Source: Nocardia sp. NBC_01730
GTDB lineage: Bacteria; Actinomycetota; Actinomycetes; Mycobacteriales; Mycobacteriaceae
NCBI RefSeq assembly: GCF_035920445.1
Contig: NZ_CP109162.1
Span: forward strand, 8,612,892-8,676,891
DNA: 64,000 nucleotides
Direction: 5' to 3'
The notes beneath the pieces were generated by a model. That model was not told the DNA's origin, did no database searches, and saw nothing but the letters and a program-made list of their open reading frames with translations. Of this stretch, positions 41,645-49,855 are shown piece by piece; position 1 is the stretch's first letter, and each line of letters begins with the position of its first letter. Position numbers and translations under genes: made by a program.

Positions 41645-42372
41645 TGCGCATCCGCGTGATCAACCCGAATACCACCCGGTCGATGACCGACACGATCGAG
41701 GAGTGCGCCAGGGCCGTCGCGGGCCCTGGCACCCTCCTCGATGCGGTGACCTCGGAGATGGGACCCGCTTCGATCGAGAGTCACTACGACGAAGCGCTCA
41801 GCGTCCCCGGCCTTCTCGCCGCGATCCGGCGCGGGGAGGCCGAAGGGGTCGACGGCTACGTGCTTGCCTGTTTCGGTGATCCGGGCCTCGATGCCGCCCG
41901 CGAAGTGGCCGGGGGACCGGTGATCGGCATCGCCGAGGCGGCCATGCACACGGCAAGTCATCTCGGTCGCGGATTCAGCGTGGTCACCACGTTGGGGCGG
42001 ACCGTCGGCCGGGCCGCCGATCTGGTGGAACGCTATGGGATGCAACGGTTCTGCCGCGGAATCCACGCGTGTGAGATCCCGGTGCTCGCGCTGGACAGCG
42101 GCCCGGACGCCCGCAAGATCGTCACCGAGGTGTGCCGGGAGGCGGTGGAGGCGGATGGGGCCGACGCCGTCGTCCTGGGGTGCGCGGGCATGGCCGAACT
42201 GTGCGCGTACCTGGGCGCCGAGGTGGGCGTGCCGGTGGTCGACGGCGTGGCGGCCGCGACGCTGACCGTGCAATCGCTGATCACGCTCGGTCTACGGAAG
42301 TCGGGGAGGGGAGAGTTCGCCACGCCGCCAGGCAAGCCGTACACCGGCCCGCTGCGGTCGTTCGGTTCCTGA
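41644..42372 (+). CDS. Aspartate/glutamate/hydantoin racemase family protein
   Basis: 242 residues. The start RIRVINPNTTRSMTDTIEE is diagnostic of the hydantoin/allantoin racemase branch. The two catalytic cysteines are in ACFGDPG (Cys76) and LGCAGM (Cys180), acting as acid and base on the two faces of the substrate. Translationally coupled to the NCS1 transporter gene. It would interconvert enantiomers of 5-substituted hydantoins or allantoin; no hydantoinase gene lies in the window, so the pathway is incomplete here. Confidence 0.9.
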   Translation: MRIRVINPNTTRSMTDTIEECARAVAGPGTLLDAVTSEMGPASIESHYDEALSVPGLLAAIRRGEAEGVDGYVLACFGDPGLDAAREVAGGPVIGIAEAAMHTASHLGRGFSVVTTLGRTVGRAADLVERYGMQRFCRGIHACEIPVLALDSGPDARKIVTEVCREAVEADGADAVVLGCAGMAELCAYLGAEVGVPVVDGVAAATLTVQSLITLGLRKSGRGEFATPPGKPYTGPLRSFGS

Positions 42373-42378
42373 GCGAGA

Positions 42379-42729
42379 TCAGGCAGCCACGGCGGAGACG
42401 AGCTTGCGTAGCTCGGCGTCCGGGTCGGCGACGTCGACAACGAGCCGTGTGACCTCCGCATTCGCCAGGTCGACCCGGATCGCGCGACCGTCGAAGCGGG
42501 TGTCCCAGAACTCTTTGCGGCCCTTGCCGCGGAACGTGCCCGCCGCGATCACGCCGGGGAAGAACGTGCCGGGTGCGCGCACCCACGGCGGGCGGCGGTC
42601 CACCCCGGCCCTGCCGAGTGCAATGACGTCGGACAGATCGAAGGTCAGCTGGTCGCGCAGCGCGAGTAGCTGATGCGCACCGACCACGTGGACCGTCACT
42701 GTCGTTCCCGTGACCTCGAACTCGACCAT
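42379..42729 (-). CDS. Conserved hypothetical protein, possibly PH-like fold
   Basis: 116 residues from ATG 42729, preceded by GAGGTG. The sequence MVEFEVTGTTVTVHVVGAH then LLALRDQLTFDLSDVIAL, with PGTFFPGVIAAGTF and GKGRKEFWDTRFDG in the centre, suggests an all-beta protein; actinobacterial homologues of this pattern are annotated as uncharacterised. No signal peptide or membrane helix is present. It converges with the racemase gene, 6 bp apart. Function unknown. Confidence 0.8.
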   Translation of the reverse strand: MVEFEVTGTTVTVHVVGAHQLLALRDQLTFDLSDVIALGRAGVDRRPPWVRAPGTFFPGVIAAGTFRGKGRKEFWDTRFDGRAIRVDLANAEVTRLVVDVADPDAELRKLVSAVAA

Positions 42730-42902
42730 CGGGCACCTCACTTCATCGAGAACTCGTACACCGTCAAGGATGCGGAACGGTCCTGGTCAAAGCCTGTGCC
42801 GTTCCTATGAGTTCTCTCAGTTTCGGAACATTTCGTTACTCCGATATGCGCATTGACACATCGATCACCTCGCCACCGGAATGCGGACGGGCGTCGGGAA
42901 GG

Positions 42903-43478
42903 TCAGTGCAGCGGCGTTCCGGTGCCCCGAGCGGGGTCGGCGATGTCGAGGACCCCCGCCAGCCACGGGGTGTAGGCGTCCGGGTCGCCGGCCAGGGCGT
43001 CGCGCAGCGCGTCCGGCTGGACCCACGCGTAGTCGGCGACCTCGGCCGGGTCGGGCCGCGGTGCGCCGGTGCCCAGCTGTCCGACCAGCACGTGGTCCCA
43101 TTCGAACTCGACGCGCCCGGTGCGCGGGTCCTCGGCGTGGTAGCGGTAGATCCCCACCTCGGTGAGCGTGGCGGTCAGACCCATCTCCTCGGCAAGCCGC
43201 AGCGACGCCGCGGTGGCGACCAGCTCACCAGGTGCGGGATGGCCGCAGCAGGTGTTGGCCCATAGCGAAGGGAACCGGGTCTTCACCGCCGCACGCTGCT
43301 GCAACAGCACCCGGCCCGTCGCGTCGAACAGCAGCACGGAGAACGCGCGGTGCAGCTGTCCCGGCGCGCGATGGGCTTCGGCGACCGAGCACGCGCCGAT
43401 GGCGAGCCCCGCCTCGTCGACGAGCTCGACCGGCCGGGCTTCCCGGTCGGTTGTCGGCTGCTCGATGGTGTCGGTCAC
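42903..43478 (-). CDS. idi: Isopentenyl-diphosphate delta-isomerase, type I
   Basis: 191 residues from GTG 43478, the usual length for the Nudix-type enzyme; the frame upstream adds a non-conserved tail. It interconverts IPP and DMAPP for isoprenoid synthesis. Active-site features are FPSLWANTCCGHPAPGE (catalytic Cys and metal ligands) and VEFEWDHVLVG (catalytic Glu). RAFSVLLFDATGRVLLQQRA is the beginning of the Nudix fold. It appears monocistronic, with promoter space in the 287 bp to the next gene. Confidence 0.95.
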   Translation of the reverse strand: MTDTIEQPTTDREARPVELVDEAGLAIGACSVAEAHRAPGQLHRAFSVLLFDATGRVLLQQRAAVKTRFPSLWANTCCGHPAPGELVATAASLRLAEEMGLTATLTEVGIYRYHAEDPRTGRVEFEWDHVLVGQLGTGAPRPDPAEVADYAWVQPDALRDALAGDPDAYTPWLAGVLDIADPARGTGTPLH

Positions 43479-43765
43479 CAGCCCACCATATCGCCGGCGA
43501 GCAGCAGATACTGGGCGCTGCCCTCCTGGTAAAGCGGTCAGGAATCGCCTCTCGGCACTCGTCGCCGGCTCGGACTTCGTGACGGCTCCCGGTAGGGGAG
43601 CGCGGCCGACCCATGTTTCCGTATGTCTTGGGCGGCTGACCATGGGCTACCTGGCATGGATCGGGTCACAGCGGACACATAATGGACATGCGGTGTGGCA
43701 AGCTCGTCTGAACACACCGGGATGTGTGATATGGGTCACTTTCTAGGGTAGGGCCAGGAGCGATC

Positions 43766-46714
43766 GTGAAGATCAGTGCGAAGGATGTGGTGGGGTCCGT
43801 ACAGCGGTTGATGTCGACTGCTCAGAACGGCCTCGAGGTCATCCGCTTCGGCGGCCTGACCAATGACGTGGAGTCGTCCCCGTTCGAGGTCGTGGAGCGC
43901 AGACGCATGTACCGGTTGCGCCACTACTTCCCCGACGACACCACCCCCGGCCGTCCCGTCGCCCTGCTCGTTCCTCCGCTCATGGTCAACGCCGACATCT
44001 GGGATGTGAATGCCGACGACGGCGCCGTCGGTATCCTGTATCACGGCGGAATCGACTGCTGGGTGGTCGATTTCGGCTCGCCCGCGAGCGAGGAGGGTGG
44101 CTGGGAACGCGACCTCGCCGACCATGTGCTCGCGGTCAGCAGCGCCATCGACACCGTCACCGAGGCCACCGGCAGCGGCGTACATCTGATGGGGTACTCG
44201 CAGGGCGGCATGTTCGCCTATCAGACCACCGCCTACCGGTACGGCAAGGGGGTGGACAGCATCGTGACCTTCGGCAGCCCGGTCGACATCGTCGCGGGCA
44301 TGCCGTTCGGGCTGCCCTACGGAATGGTTTCCGACGTCGCCGACTTCCTGGCCGACCACGTGGTCACGCGGCTGCCGATCACCGATTCCATGGTGCGGAT
44401 CGGCTTCCAGCTGCTCGACCCGATGAAGACGGCCAAGTCCAGGATCGATTTCCTGCGCCAGCTGCACGACCGCGAAGCGCTGTTGCCGAAGGAGCGCCAG
44501 CGCCGCTTCCTCAACAGTGATGGTTGGGTCGGTTACGCGGGCCCGGCCGCGGCGGATCTGCTCAAGCAGTTCGTCGCGCACAACCGGTTGATGCTCGGCG
44601 GATTCGTGATCCGTGATCAGCCGATCTCGCTGGCCGAACTGAAATGCCCGATCCTCGCGTTCCTCGGCGAGGTCGACGACATCGGCCAACCCGCGGCGGT
44701 CCGCGGTATCGTGCGGGCCGCCCCGAATGCGGAGGTGTACGAGGCGACCCTGCCCACCGGGCACTTCGGCCTGGTGGCGGGCAGTATGGCGACCAAGCAC
44801 ACTTGGCCGCTGGTGCGGCAGTGGGTCGACTGGATGAGCCGCGACAAGCCGCTGCCGCCGGAGATCGTCCCGATGGCTGAGCACGTGGCGAACAATCGCC
44901 CACGTTCGGCGGCGACCCGTGTCGTGCACACCGCCGCGACCCTCGCCGAGGCGGGCGCAGGGGTGGGGAAGGCACTGGAAGGCATCGCGAGCAACACGGT
45001 GCGCGGGTCGATCGAGCTGGCCGGTGAGGCCGCGCGGGCACTACCCAGGCTGGCCCGCCTCGGCATGATCCAGCCGCACACCCGCATCTCGCTCGGGCGC
45101 CTGCTCGCCGAGCAGGCGCGCCGCGCGCCGATGAAAGGCCTGTTCTTGTTCGACGACCGGGTGCACACCAACGCTGCGGTCAATGTGCGTATCGACAACG
45201 TGGTGCGCGGCCTCATCTCGGTCGGCGTTCGCCCCGCGATGCGGATCGGCGTGGTGATGGAGACCCGGCCCAGTGGGCTCGCCACGGTCGCGGCGCTGTC
45301 GCGGCTCGGCGCGGTGGCGGTGCTACTCGCCCCGGGCAGCGAACTGGATCTGGCGATCGAGCTCACCGGTGTCGACACCCTGGTCGCCGACCCGGAGAAT
45401 CTGCGGCAGGCTGTCGCGACCAGAGCCCGGGTGCTGGTGCTCGGCGGCGGCGACACACGCGAGCTGGCGATCCCCACTGGGGACCAAGTGATCGACCTGG
45501 AACAGATCGATCCCGCCCAGGTGCAGTTGCCCGCGTGGTATCGGCCGGATCCCGGCCTCGCGCGGGAGCTGGCGTTCGTGCTCGTCGCCGGCGCCGGCAA
45601 CCGGCTGGAGGCGAAGTACATCACCAACCATCGTTGGGCGCTGTCGGCGTTCGGCACCGCGACCACCGCCGACCTCGACCACCGAGACACGGTGTACTGC
45701 CTTGCGCCGCTGCACCATTCGTCCGGGTTGCTGGTCAGCCTCGGCGGGGCGGTAGCGGGTGGCAGCCGGATCGCGCTAGCCCGTTCGCTCGACCCGGAAC
45801 GCTTCGCCGAGGAGGTACACCGTTACGGCGTCACCGTGGTGACCTACACCTGGACAATGCTGCGCGACATCCTGGATGCGGGGGTCTTCCCGGCCGGGCA
45901 TCGGCACCCGATCCGTTTGTTCATCGGCTCCGGCATGCCGCCCGGGTTGTGGCGGCGCACCGTCGAGCAGTTCGAGCCTGCCCGGGTGCTCGAGTTCTAC
46001 GCCTCGATCGAGGGCGACGTGGTGCTCGCCAACGTGACAGGTGCGAAGCGCGGCTGCAAAGGCAGGCCCGTGCCGGGCACCGCGAAGGTCGAACTCGTCG
46101 CCTACGACCCGATCGCCGAGCGGATCCTGGTGGACCGGTCCGGCTTCGCCCGGCGCTGCGCGGACAACGAGGTCGGTCTTCTGATCGGCAAGGCATCCGA
46201 GGGCGTCGACCTCTCGGCGGGAGGCCTGCGCGGCGTGTTCGCCCCCGGCGACTCGTGGATGCCGACGGAGAACCTGTTCCGCCGCGACAGCGACGGCGAT
46301 TACTGGCTGATGGACCGCACGGACACGGTGATCCGCACCCGCCGCGGGCCGGTCTTCGGGCAGCCGATCGTCGATGTGCTCAACGACATCGCCGCCGTCG
46401 ACATGGAGGTCGCCTATGGCCTCGGCGTCGGCGACCAGTGCATCGCGGTGGGCGCGGTGACCGTGCGCGACAGTTTCCGGCTCGAACCCAAGGACCTCAC
46501 CGAGGCGCTGCGCGCGCTGGACCCGGACCAGCGTCCTGACCTGGTCTACGTGGTGGACGAGATCCCGCGCAGCGCGTCCTACCGGCCCTCCTCTCGTGCG
46601 GTGCAAGAGGCCGGTCGGCTGCGGCCAGGACCCGGCACCTGGTGGTATAACCGGGCGTCGGAGGCCTACGAGGTCCTCACCGAGGACCAGGCGCGCGTCG
46701 TACTCGGCGGCTGA
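43766..46714 (+). CDS. Fusion of alpha/beta hydrolase (PhaC-like) and AMP-dependent acyl-CoA ligase-like domain (Rv1683-type)
   Basis: 982 residues from GTG 43766 with CAGGAG five bases upstream. The first 370 residues are a PHA-synthase/lipase-like hydrolase: VALLVPPLMVNADIWD, and the nucleophile Ser in LMGYSQGGMFAYQT near residue 145. After a linker, residues about 450-980 follow the acyl-CoA ligase fold (FYASIEGD, WLMDRTDTVIRTRRG). The phosphate loop is degenerate, reading VAGAGNRLEAKYI in place of TSGTTGxPKG. I recall M. tuberculosis Rv1683 with the same layout, linked to storage lipids. Confidence 0.88.
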   Translation: MKISAKDVVGSVQRLMSTAQNGLEVIRFGGLTNDVESSPFEVVERRRMYRLRHYFPDDTTPGRPVALLVPPLMVNADIWDVNADDGAVGILYHGGIDCWVVDFGSPASEEGGWERDLADHVLAVSSAIDTVTEATGSGVHLMGYSQGGMFAYQTTAYRYGKGVDSIVTFGSPVDIVAGMPFGLPYGMVSDVADFLADHVVTRLPITDSMVRIGFQLLDPMKTAKSRIDFLRQLHDREALLPKERQRRFLNSDGWVGYAGPAAADLLKQFVAHNRLMLGGFVIRDQPISLAELKCPILAFLGEVDDIGQPAAVRGIVRAAPNAEVYEATLPTGHFGLVAGSMATKHTWPLVRQWVDWMSRDKPLPPEIVPMAEHVANNRPRSAATRVVHTAATLAEAGAGVGKALEGIASNTVRGSIELAGEAARALPRLARLGMIQPHTRISLGRLLAEQARRAPMKGLFLFDDRVHTNAAVNVRIDNVVRGLISVGVRPAMRIGVVMETRPSGLATVAALSRLGAVAVLLAPGSELDLAIELTGVDTLVADPENLRQAVATRARVLVLGGGDTRELAIPTGDQVIDLEQIDPAQVQLPAWYRPDPGLARELAFVLVAGAGNRLEAKYITNHRWALSAFGTATTADLDHRDTVYCLAPLHHSSGLLVSLGGAVAGGSRIALARSLDPERFAEEVHRYGVTVVTYTWTMLRDILDAGVFPAGHRHPIRLFIGSGMPPGLWRRTVEQFEPARVLEFYASIEGDVVLANVTGAKRGCKGRPVPGTAKVELVAYDPIAERILVDRSGFARRCADNEVGLLIGKASEGVDLSAGGLRGVFAPGDSWMPTENLFRRDSDGDYWLMDRTDTVIRTRRGPVFGQPIVDVLNDIAAVDMEVAYGLGVGDQCIAVGAVTVRDSFRLEPKDLTEALRALDPDQRPDLVYVVDEIPRSASYRPSSRAVQEAGRLRPGPGTWWYNRASEAYEVLTEDQARVVLGG

Positions 46715-46796
46715 CGCGTTGCGGCACGCCCCTTTGCCGGGTGGTTCCGTTCACCTGGCCGAACTACAGGATTCCCGGACGGATGGGGCATAGTGA

Positions 46797-47402
46797 GTGC
46801 TTGTGAGAACGAGCCTCATCTATCGCAACGGGACCGTCTACGAGGTGCTGATGCGTGCGTTGTACGGCAGGCATTACACGGCTCGGTATCGCGCGATCGC
46901 GGAACTCATCCCGGAGGGGGCGAGCGCGATCGACCTGTGTTGTGGACCCGCGACGCTCTACACCCGCTATTTGTGTCACAAGTCGGTCGCCTATACGGGG
47001 CTCGATCTGAACGAGCGTTTCGTCGCGCGTGTGGCCGCGGCGGGCGGGCGCGGCAAGGTGTGGAACCTGCGTTCCGACGACGCACTGCCCCCGGCCGACT
47101 ACGTGATCATGCAAGCCAGCCTCTACCACTTCCTCCCCGAGCCGCGGTCTGTGATCGATCGGATGCTCGCGGCGGCGACCAAGCAGGTGATCGTCGCTGA
47201 GCCGGTCCGCAACCTGGCGACCAGCAACAATCCTGTCCTCGCCACCATCGGCAAGCGGTTCACCGACGCGGGCGACGGCGAGCAGGCGCACCGCTTCACC
47301 GAGCAGACACTGGACGAGTTCTTCACGGCGTACGGGCCTCGCGTGGTGCGGCAGTCCCTGATCGCGGGCGGCAGGGAGAAGCTCTACGTGCTCAGGGCGT
47401 GA
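46797..47402 (+). CDS. SAM-dependent methyltransferase, class I
   Basis: 201 residues from GTG 46797. Motif I for SAM binding is ASAIDLCCGPATLYTRYL; YTGLDLNERFVARV supplies the acidic ribose ligand, and ADYVIMQASLYHFLPEPRSV is the motif IV region. The end is short. It lies between the ligase fusion and the sugar aminotransferase, facing the latter, at the edge of the glycan gene island, so a sugar or polyprenyl-linked substrate is plausible but unproven. Confidence 0.85.
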   Translation: MLVRTSLIYRNGTVYEVLMRALYGRHYTARYRAIAELIPEGASAIDLCCGPATLYTRYLCHKSVAYTGLDLNERFVARVAAAGGRGKVWNLRSDDALPPADYVIMQASLYHFLPEPRSVIDRMLAAATKQVIVAEPVRNLATSNNPVLATIGKRFTDAGDGEQAHRFTEQTLDEFFTAYGPRVVRQSLIAGGREKLYVLRA

Positions 47403-47443
47403 TGCCGAGATCCGGGCCCGTCGCCGCGGACGGACCCGTTCGG

Positions 47444-48583
47444 TCACACGGTGAACGCGGTGACCGCGTCCACGACGCGGTCGATCTGCGCGTCGGTCAG
47501 ATCGGGCCAGAGCGGCAGGCGCACAACGGTTCCCGAGAAGTCCGCGCTGTGCACGCACGGCAGCGGCGTGCGGCCGAGTTTGAAGCCCGCAGGGCTGGAG
47601 TCCAGCGGGACGTAGTGGAACGGCGCCGAGACGCCCCGCGCGGCGAGGTGCGCGATGAGCTGGTCGCGGCGGTGTTCGGTCGGGGTGCGCAAGTAGTAGA
47701 GGTGGGCGGTGTGCGCACGGTCCGCGGGTACCGACATGAGACGCACGTCGTTGCGTCGGGCCCAGTCCGGGAGGGCGGCGGCGTACGCATCCCACACTCG
47801 GTGCCGTCCGGCCTGGATCGTGTCGAACTCGTCGAGTTGCGCGTCGAGCACGGCCGCATTCAGCTCACTCGGCAGATAACTGGAGCCGATGTCCTGCCAA
47901 GAGTATTTATCCACGGCTCCGCGCAGGAATCGGGCCCGGTCGGTGCCCTTCTCCCGGATGATCTCGGCCCGCGCCATCAGGATCTCGTCGGTGAGCAGCA
48001 GCGCGCCGCCCTCGCCGCAGTGCACGTTCTTGGTGTCGTGGAAGCTGAGCGTGCCCATCGTGCCGATGGTTCCCAGCGGATGGCCGCGCCAGGTACCGCC
48101 GAGCCCGTGCGCGTTGTCCTCCACGACTGCGAAGCCGTGTGCGTTCGCCAGCGCGAGTAATCCCGCCATGTCGGCGGCGACGCCACCGTAATGGATGACC
48201 ACCACGGCCTTCGTCCGCTCGCTGATCACGGCGGCCACCGACTCCGGATCCAGATTTCCGGTCGCCGGATCGATATCGGCGAATACGCAGGTGGCGCCGC
48301 GCAGCGCCATGGAGGTGGCAGTGGAGGTGAACGCGAAGCTCGGCACGATCACTTCGTCGTCGGGCCCCAGTTCCAGCAGCAGGCCCGCCATCTCCAGCGC
48401 GGAGGTGCAGGAGGTGGTGAGCAGGGCGTGCGGCGCGCCCGTGATGGCCCTCAGCTTCGCGGTTGCCGAAGCGGTGAACTGCCCGTCGCCGTGGCTGTGG
48501 TCGGAGGCAAGCACGGCCTCCAGGTTTGTTAGTTCCCTGCGCGCCCGGAACGGGCGGCTGAAGATGACGCGGTCAGTGCTCAA
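47444..48583 (-). CDS. DegT/DnrJ/EryC1 sugar aminotransferase, WecE/RffA-like
   Basis: 379 residues. PLP-dependent transaminase acting on nucleotide-linked keto-sugars. The segment TLSFHDTKNVHCGEGGALLL carries the PLP lysine and matches the WecE/RffA branch (dTDP-4-amino-4,6-dideoxygalactose) more than the perosamine or DesV types; VVEDNAHGLGGTW holds the Asp that contacts the ring. Its start overlaps the GT2 gene end by 11 bp, so aminated sugar and glycosyltransferase are made together. The exact sugar is inferred. Confidence 0.88.
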   Translation of the reverse strand: MSTDRVIFSRPFRARRELTNLEAVLASDHSHGDGQFTASATAKLRAITGAPHALLTTSCTSALEMAGLLLELGPDDEVIVPSFAFTSTATSMALRGATCVFADIDPATGNLDPESVAAVISERTKAVVVIHYGGVAADMAGLLALANAHGFAVVEDNAHGLGGTWRGHPLGTIGTMGTLSFHDTKNVHCGEGGALLLTDEILMARAEIIREKGTDRARFLRGAVDKYSWQDIGSSYLPSELNAAVLDAQLDEFDTIQAGRHRVWDAYAAALPDWARRNDVRLMSVPADRAHTAHLYYLRTPTEHRRDQLIAHLAARGVSAPFHYVPLDSSPAGFKLGRTPLPCVHSADFSGTVVRLPLWPDLTDAQIDRVVDAVTAFTV

Positions 48584-49673
48584 CCCGGTCGGTCCCCTTG
48601 CTGGCGGTGGTCGCGGTCAGTTCCCGGGTATCCGCCGGGCGCGGCGTCGGTGTCTCGACGGTGAGATAGAGCGGTTTGCCCACCAGAATGTGCAGGGCGA
48701 CTCCGAGGTACTCGGCGATGAGTCCGAGCGAGAAGAGCACAGCGCCGGAACACAACAGCAGCACGACGATGGTCGAGGCCCAGCCCTCGGGCGCCCAACC
48801 GTCGGTGGTCATGGCCTCGCACACGACGACAGCGGCCATCACGCCGCCGGCGAGAGCCAGCGTGACGCCGAGCAGGCTGACCAGCCGCAGGCCGCGAGTT
48901 CCGCTGCACAGCACCATCTTCCAGAAGAGCGAGAACAGCCGGCGATAGTTGTAGCCGGATTCCTCGCGGCCCTCGCTGCGCAGCACGACCGGTGCCTGCG
49001 CGACCGCGCCGACCACCCAGGTCAGCGCGACGTCGAGGTAGACGCCGTTGGAGGCGACCTCGGCGAGCTGTCGGCCGATGTCCCCGCGAATCAACCGGTA
49101 ACTCTCGAACCGGGTGGAATCCGGGAACGCGAACAGCGTCGCGAGCACCACCTTGGCCCCGCGTGAGGTCAGATTGCGCAGGAACCCGTGCGGCCTGGTG
49201 TTGGTCGGCTTGGAATACACCAGGTCGGCACGCTGGGTCAGCGCTGTGTCCAGGAAGTCGGCGATGAAGTGTGGGTCGTGCTGACCGTCCTCGTCCATAG
49301 TGACGATCCAGTCGCCGCCCGCGGCCGACATCCCGGCGATCGTCGCCGCATCCTGGCCGAAGTTGCGACTGAGCCAGACGGTGCGCACCTCGGCGTAGGT
49401 CTGGTGCAGTTCCTGCAGCACCACGTCGGAACGGTCGGGGCCATGGTCGTGCACCAGGATGATCTCGGTGACGGTGAACGTGATGCCACCCGGAGTTTCG
49501 GTGGGGCGCGTCAGACCGTGTAGTTCGGCGACCAGTCCGGCGATGGTTTCCTCGCCCCGATACACCGGCACGACCACCGACACCATGTGCGGCCGGTCCA
49601 TGCCGGGCCGAGCCGGATCACCGTTCGTCGCGGGGGCGCCGGAACGGAGTGTACGGACGGGGGGAATCGGCAT
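48573..49673 (-). CDS. Membrane-anchored GT2 glycosyltransferase (GtrB/DPM1-like)
   Basis: 366 residues. The GT-A domain starts at MVSVVVPVYRGEETIAGLV, with VTMDEDGQHDPHFIADFL carrying the metal-binding acid cluster, and ends with two long hydrophobic helices near residues 260-330 (LVSLLGVTLALAGGVMAAVV, ILLL-type stretch). This is the layout of GtrB-type enzymes that load a sugar on polyprenyl phosphate. ATG 49673 or ATG 49601 could be the start. Shared operon with the aminotransferase, divergent from the giant membrane-protein gene. Confidence 0.9.
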   Translation of the reverse strand: MPIPPVRTLRSGAPATNGDPARPGMDRPHMVSVVVPVYRGEETIAGLVAELHGLTRPTETPGGITFTVTEIILVHDHGPDRSDVVLQELHQTYAEVRTVWLSRNFGQDAATIAGMSAAGGDWIVTMDEDGQHDPHFIADFLDTALTQRADLVYSKPTNTRPHGFLRNLTSRGAKVVLATLFAFPDSTRFESYRLIRGDIGRQLAEVASNGVYLDVALTWVVGAVAQAPVVLRSEGREESGYNYRRLFSLFWKMVLCSGTRGLRLVSLLGVTLALAGGVMAAVVVCEAMTTDGWAPEGWASTIVVLLLCSGAVLFSLGLIAEYLGVALHILVGKPLYLTVETPTPRPADTRELTATTASKGTDRVEH

Positions 49674-49840
49674 CAGCTGGATCGACTTTCGATGACGGTG
49701 CGTACCGGCACTCGCTGCAAGACAGCAGGGCCCGAGCCGTTGTGGACTCTAGCACGGTGCGGTTTCGGGTTACCGGAGCAGCTGATCACCCCCTCATCAT
49801 GGTGGCGTCGGCGACCGATGCCAAGCGAGGAGCTGGCCTG

Positions 49841-49846
49841 TAGGGT
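49841..49846 (+). promoter_or_regulatory. -10 element TAGGGT before the first giant membrane-protein gene
   Basis: TAGGGT ends nine bases before GTG 49856, the usual distance for a leaderless transcript in this group. The same words CTGTAGGGT..ACTCGTG recur at 52855-52874 before the paralogous gene, showing that the duplication included the promoter. Confidence 0.5.
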
Positions 49847-49855
49847 TGGGAACTC

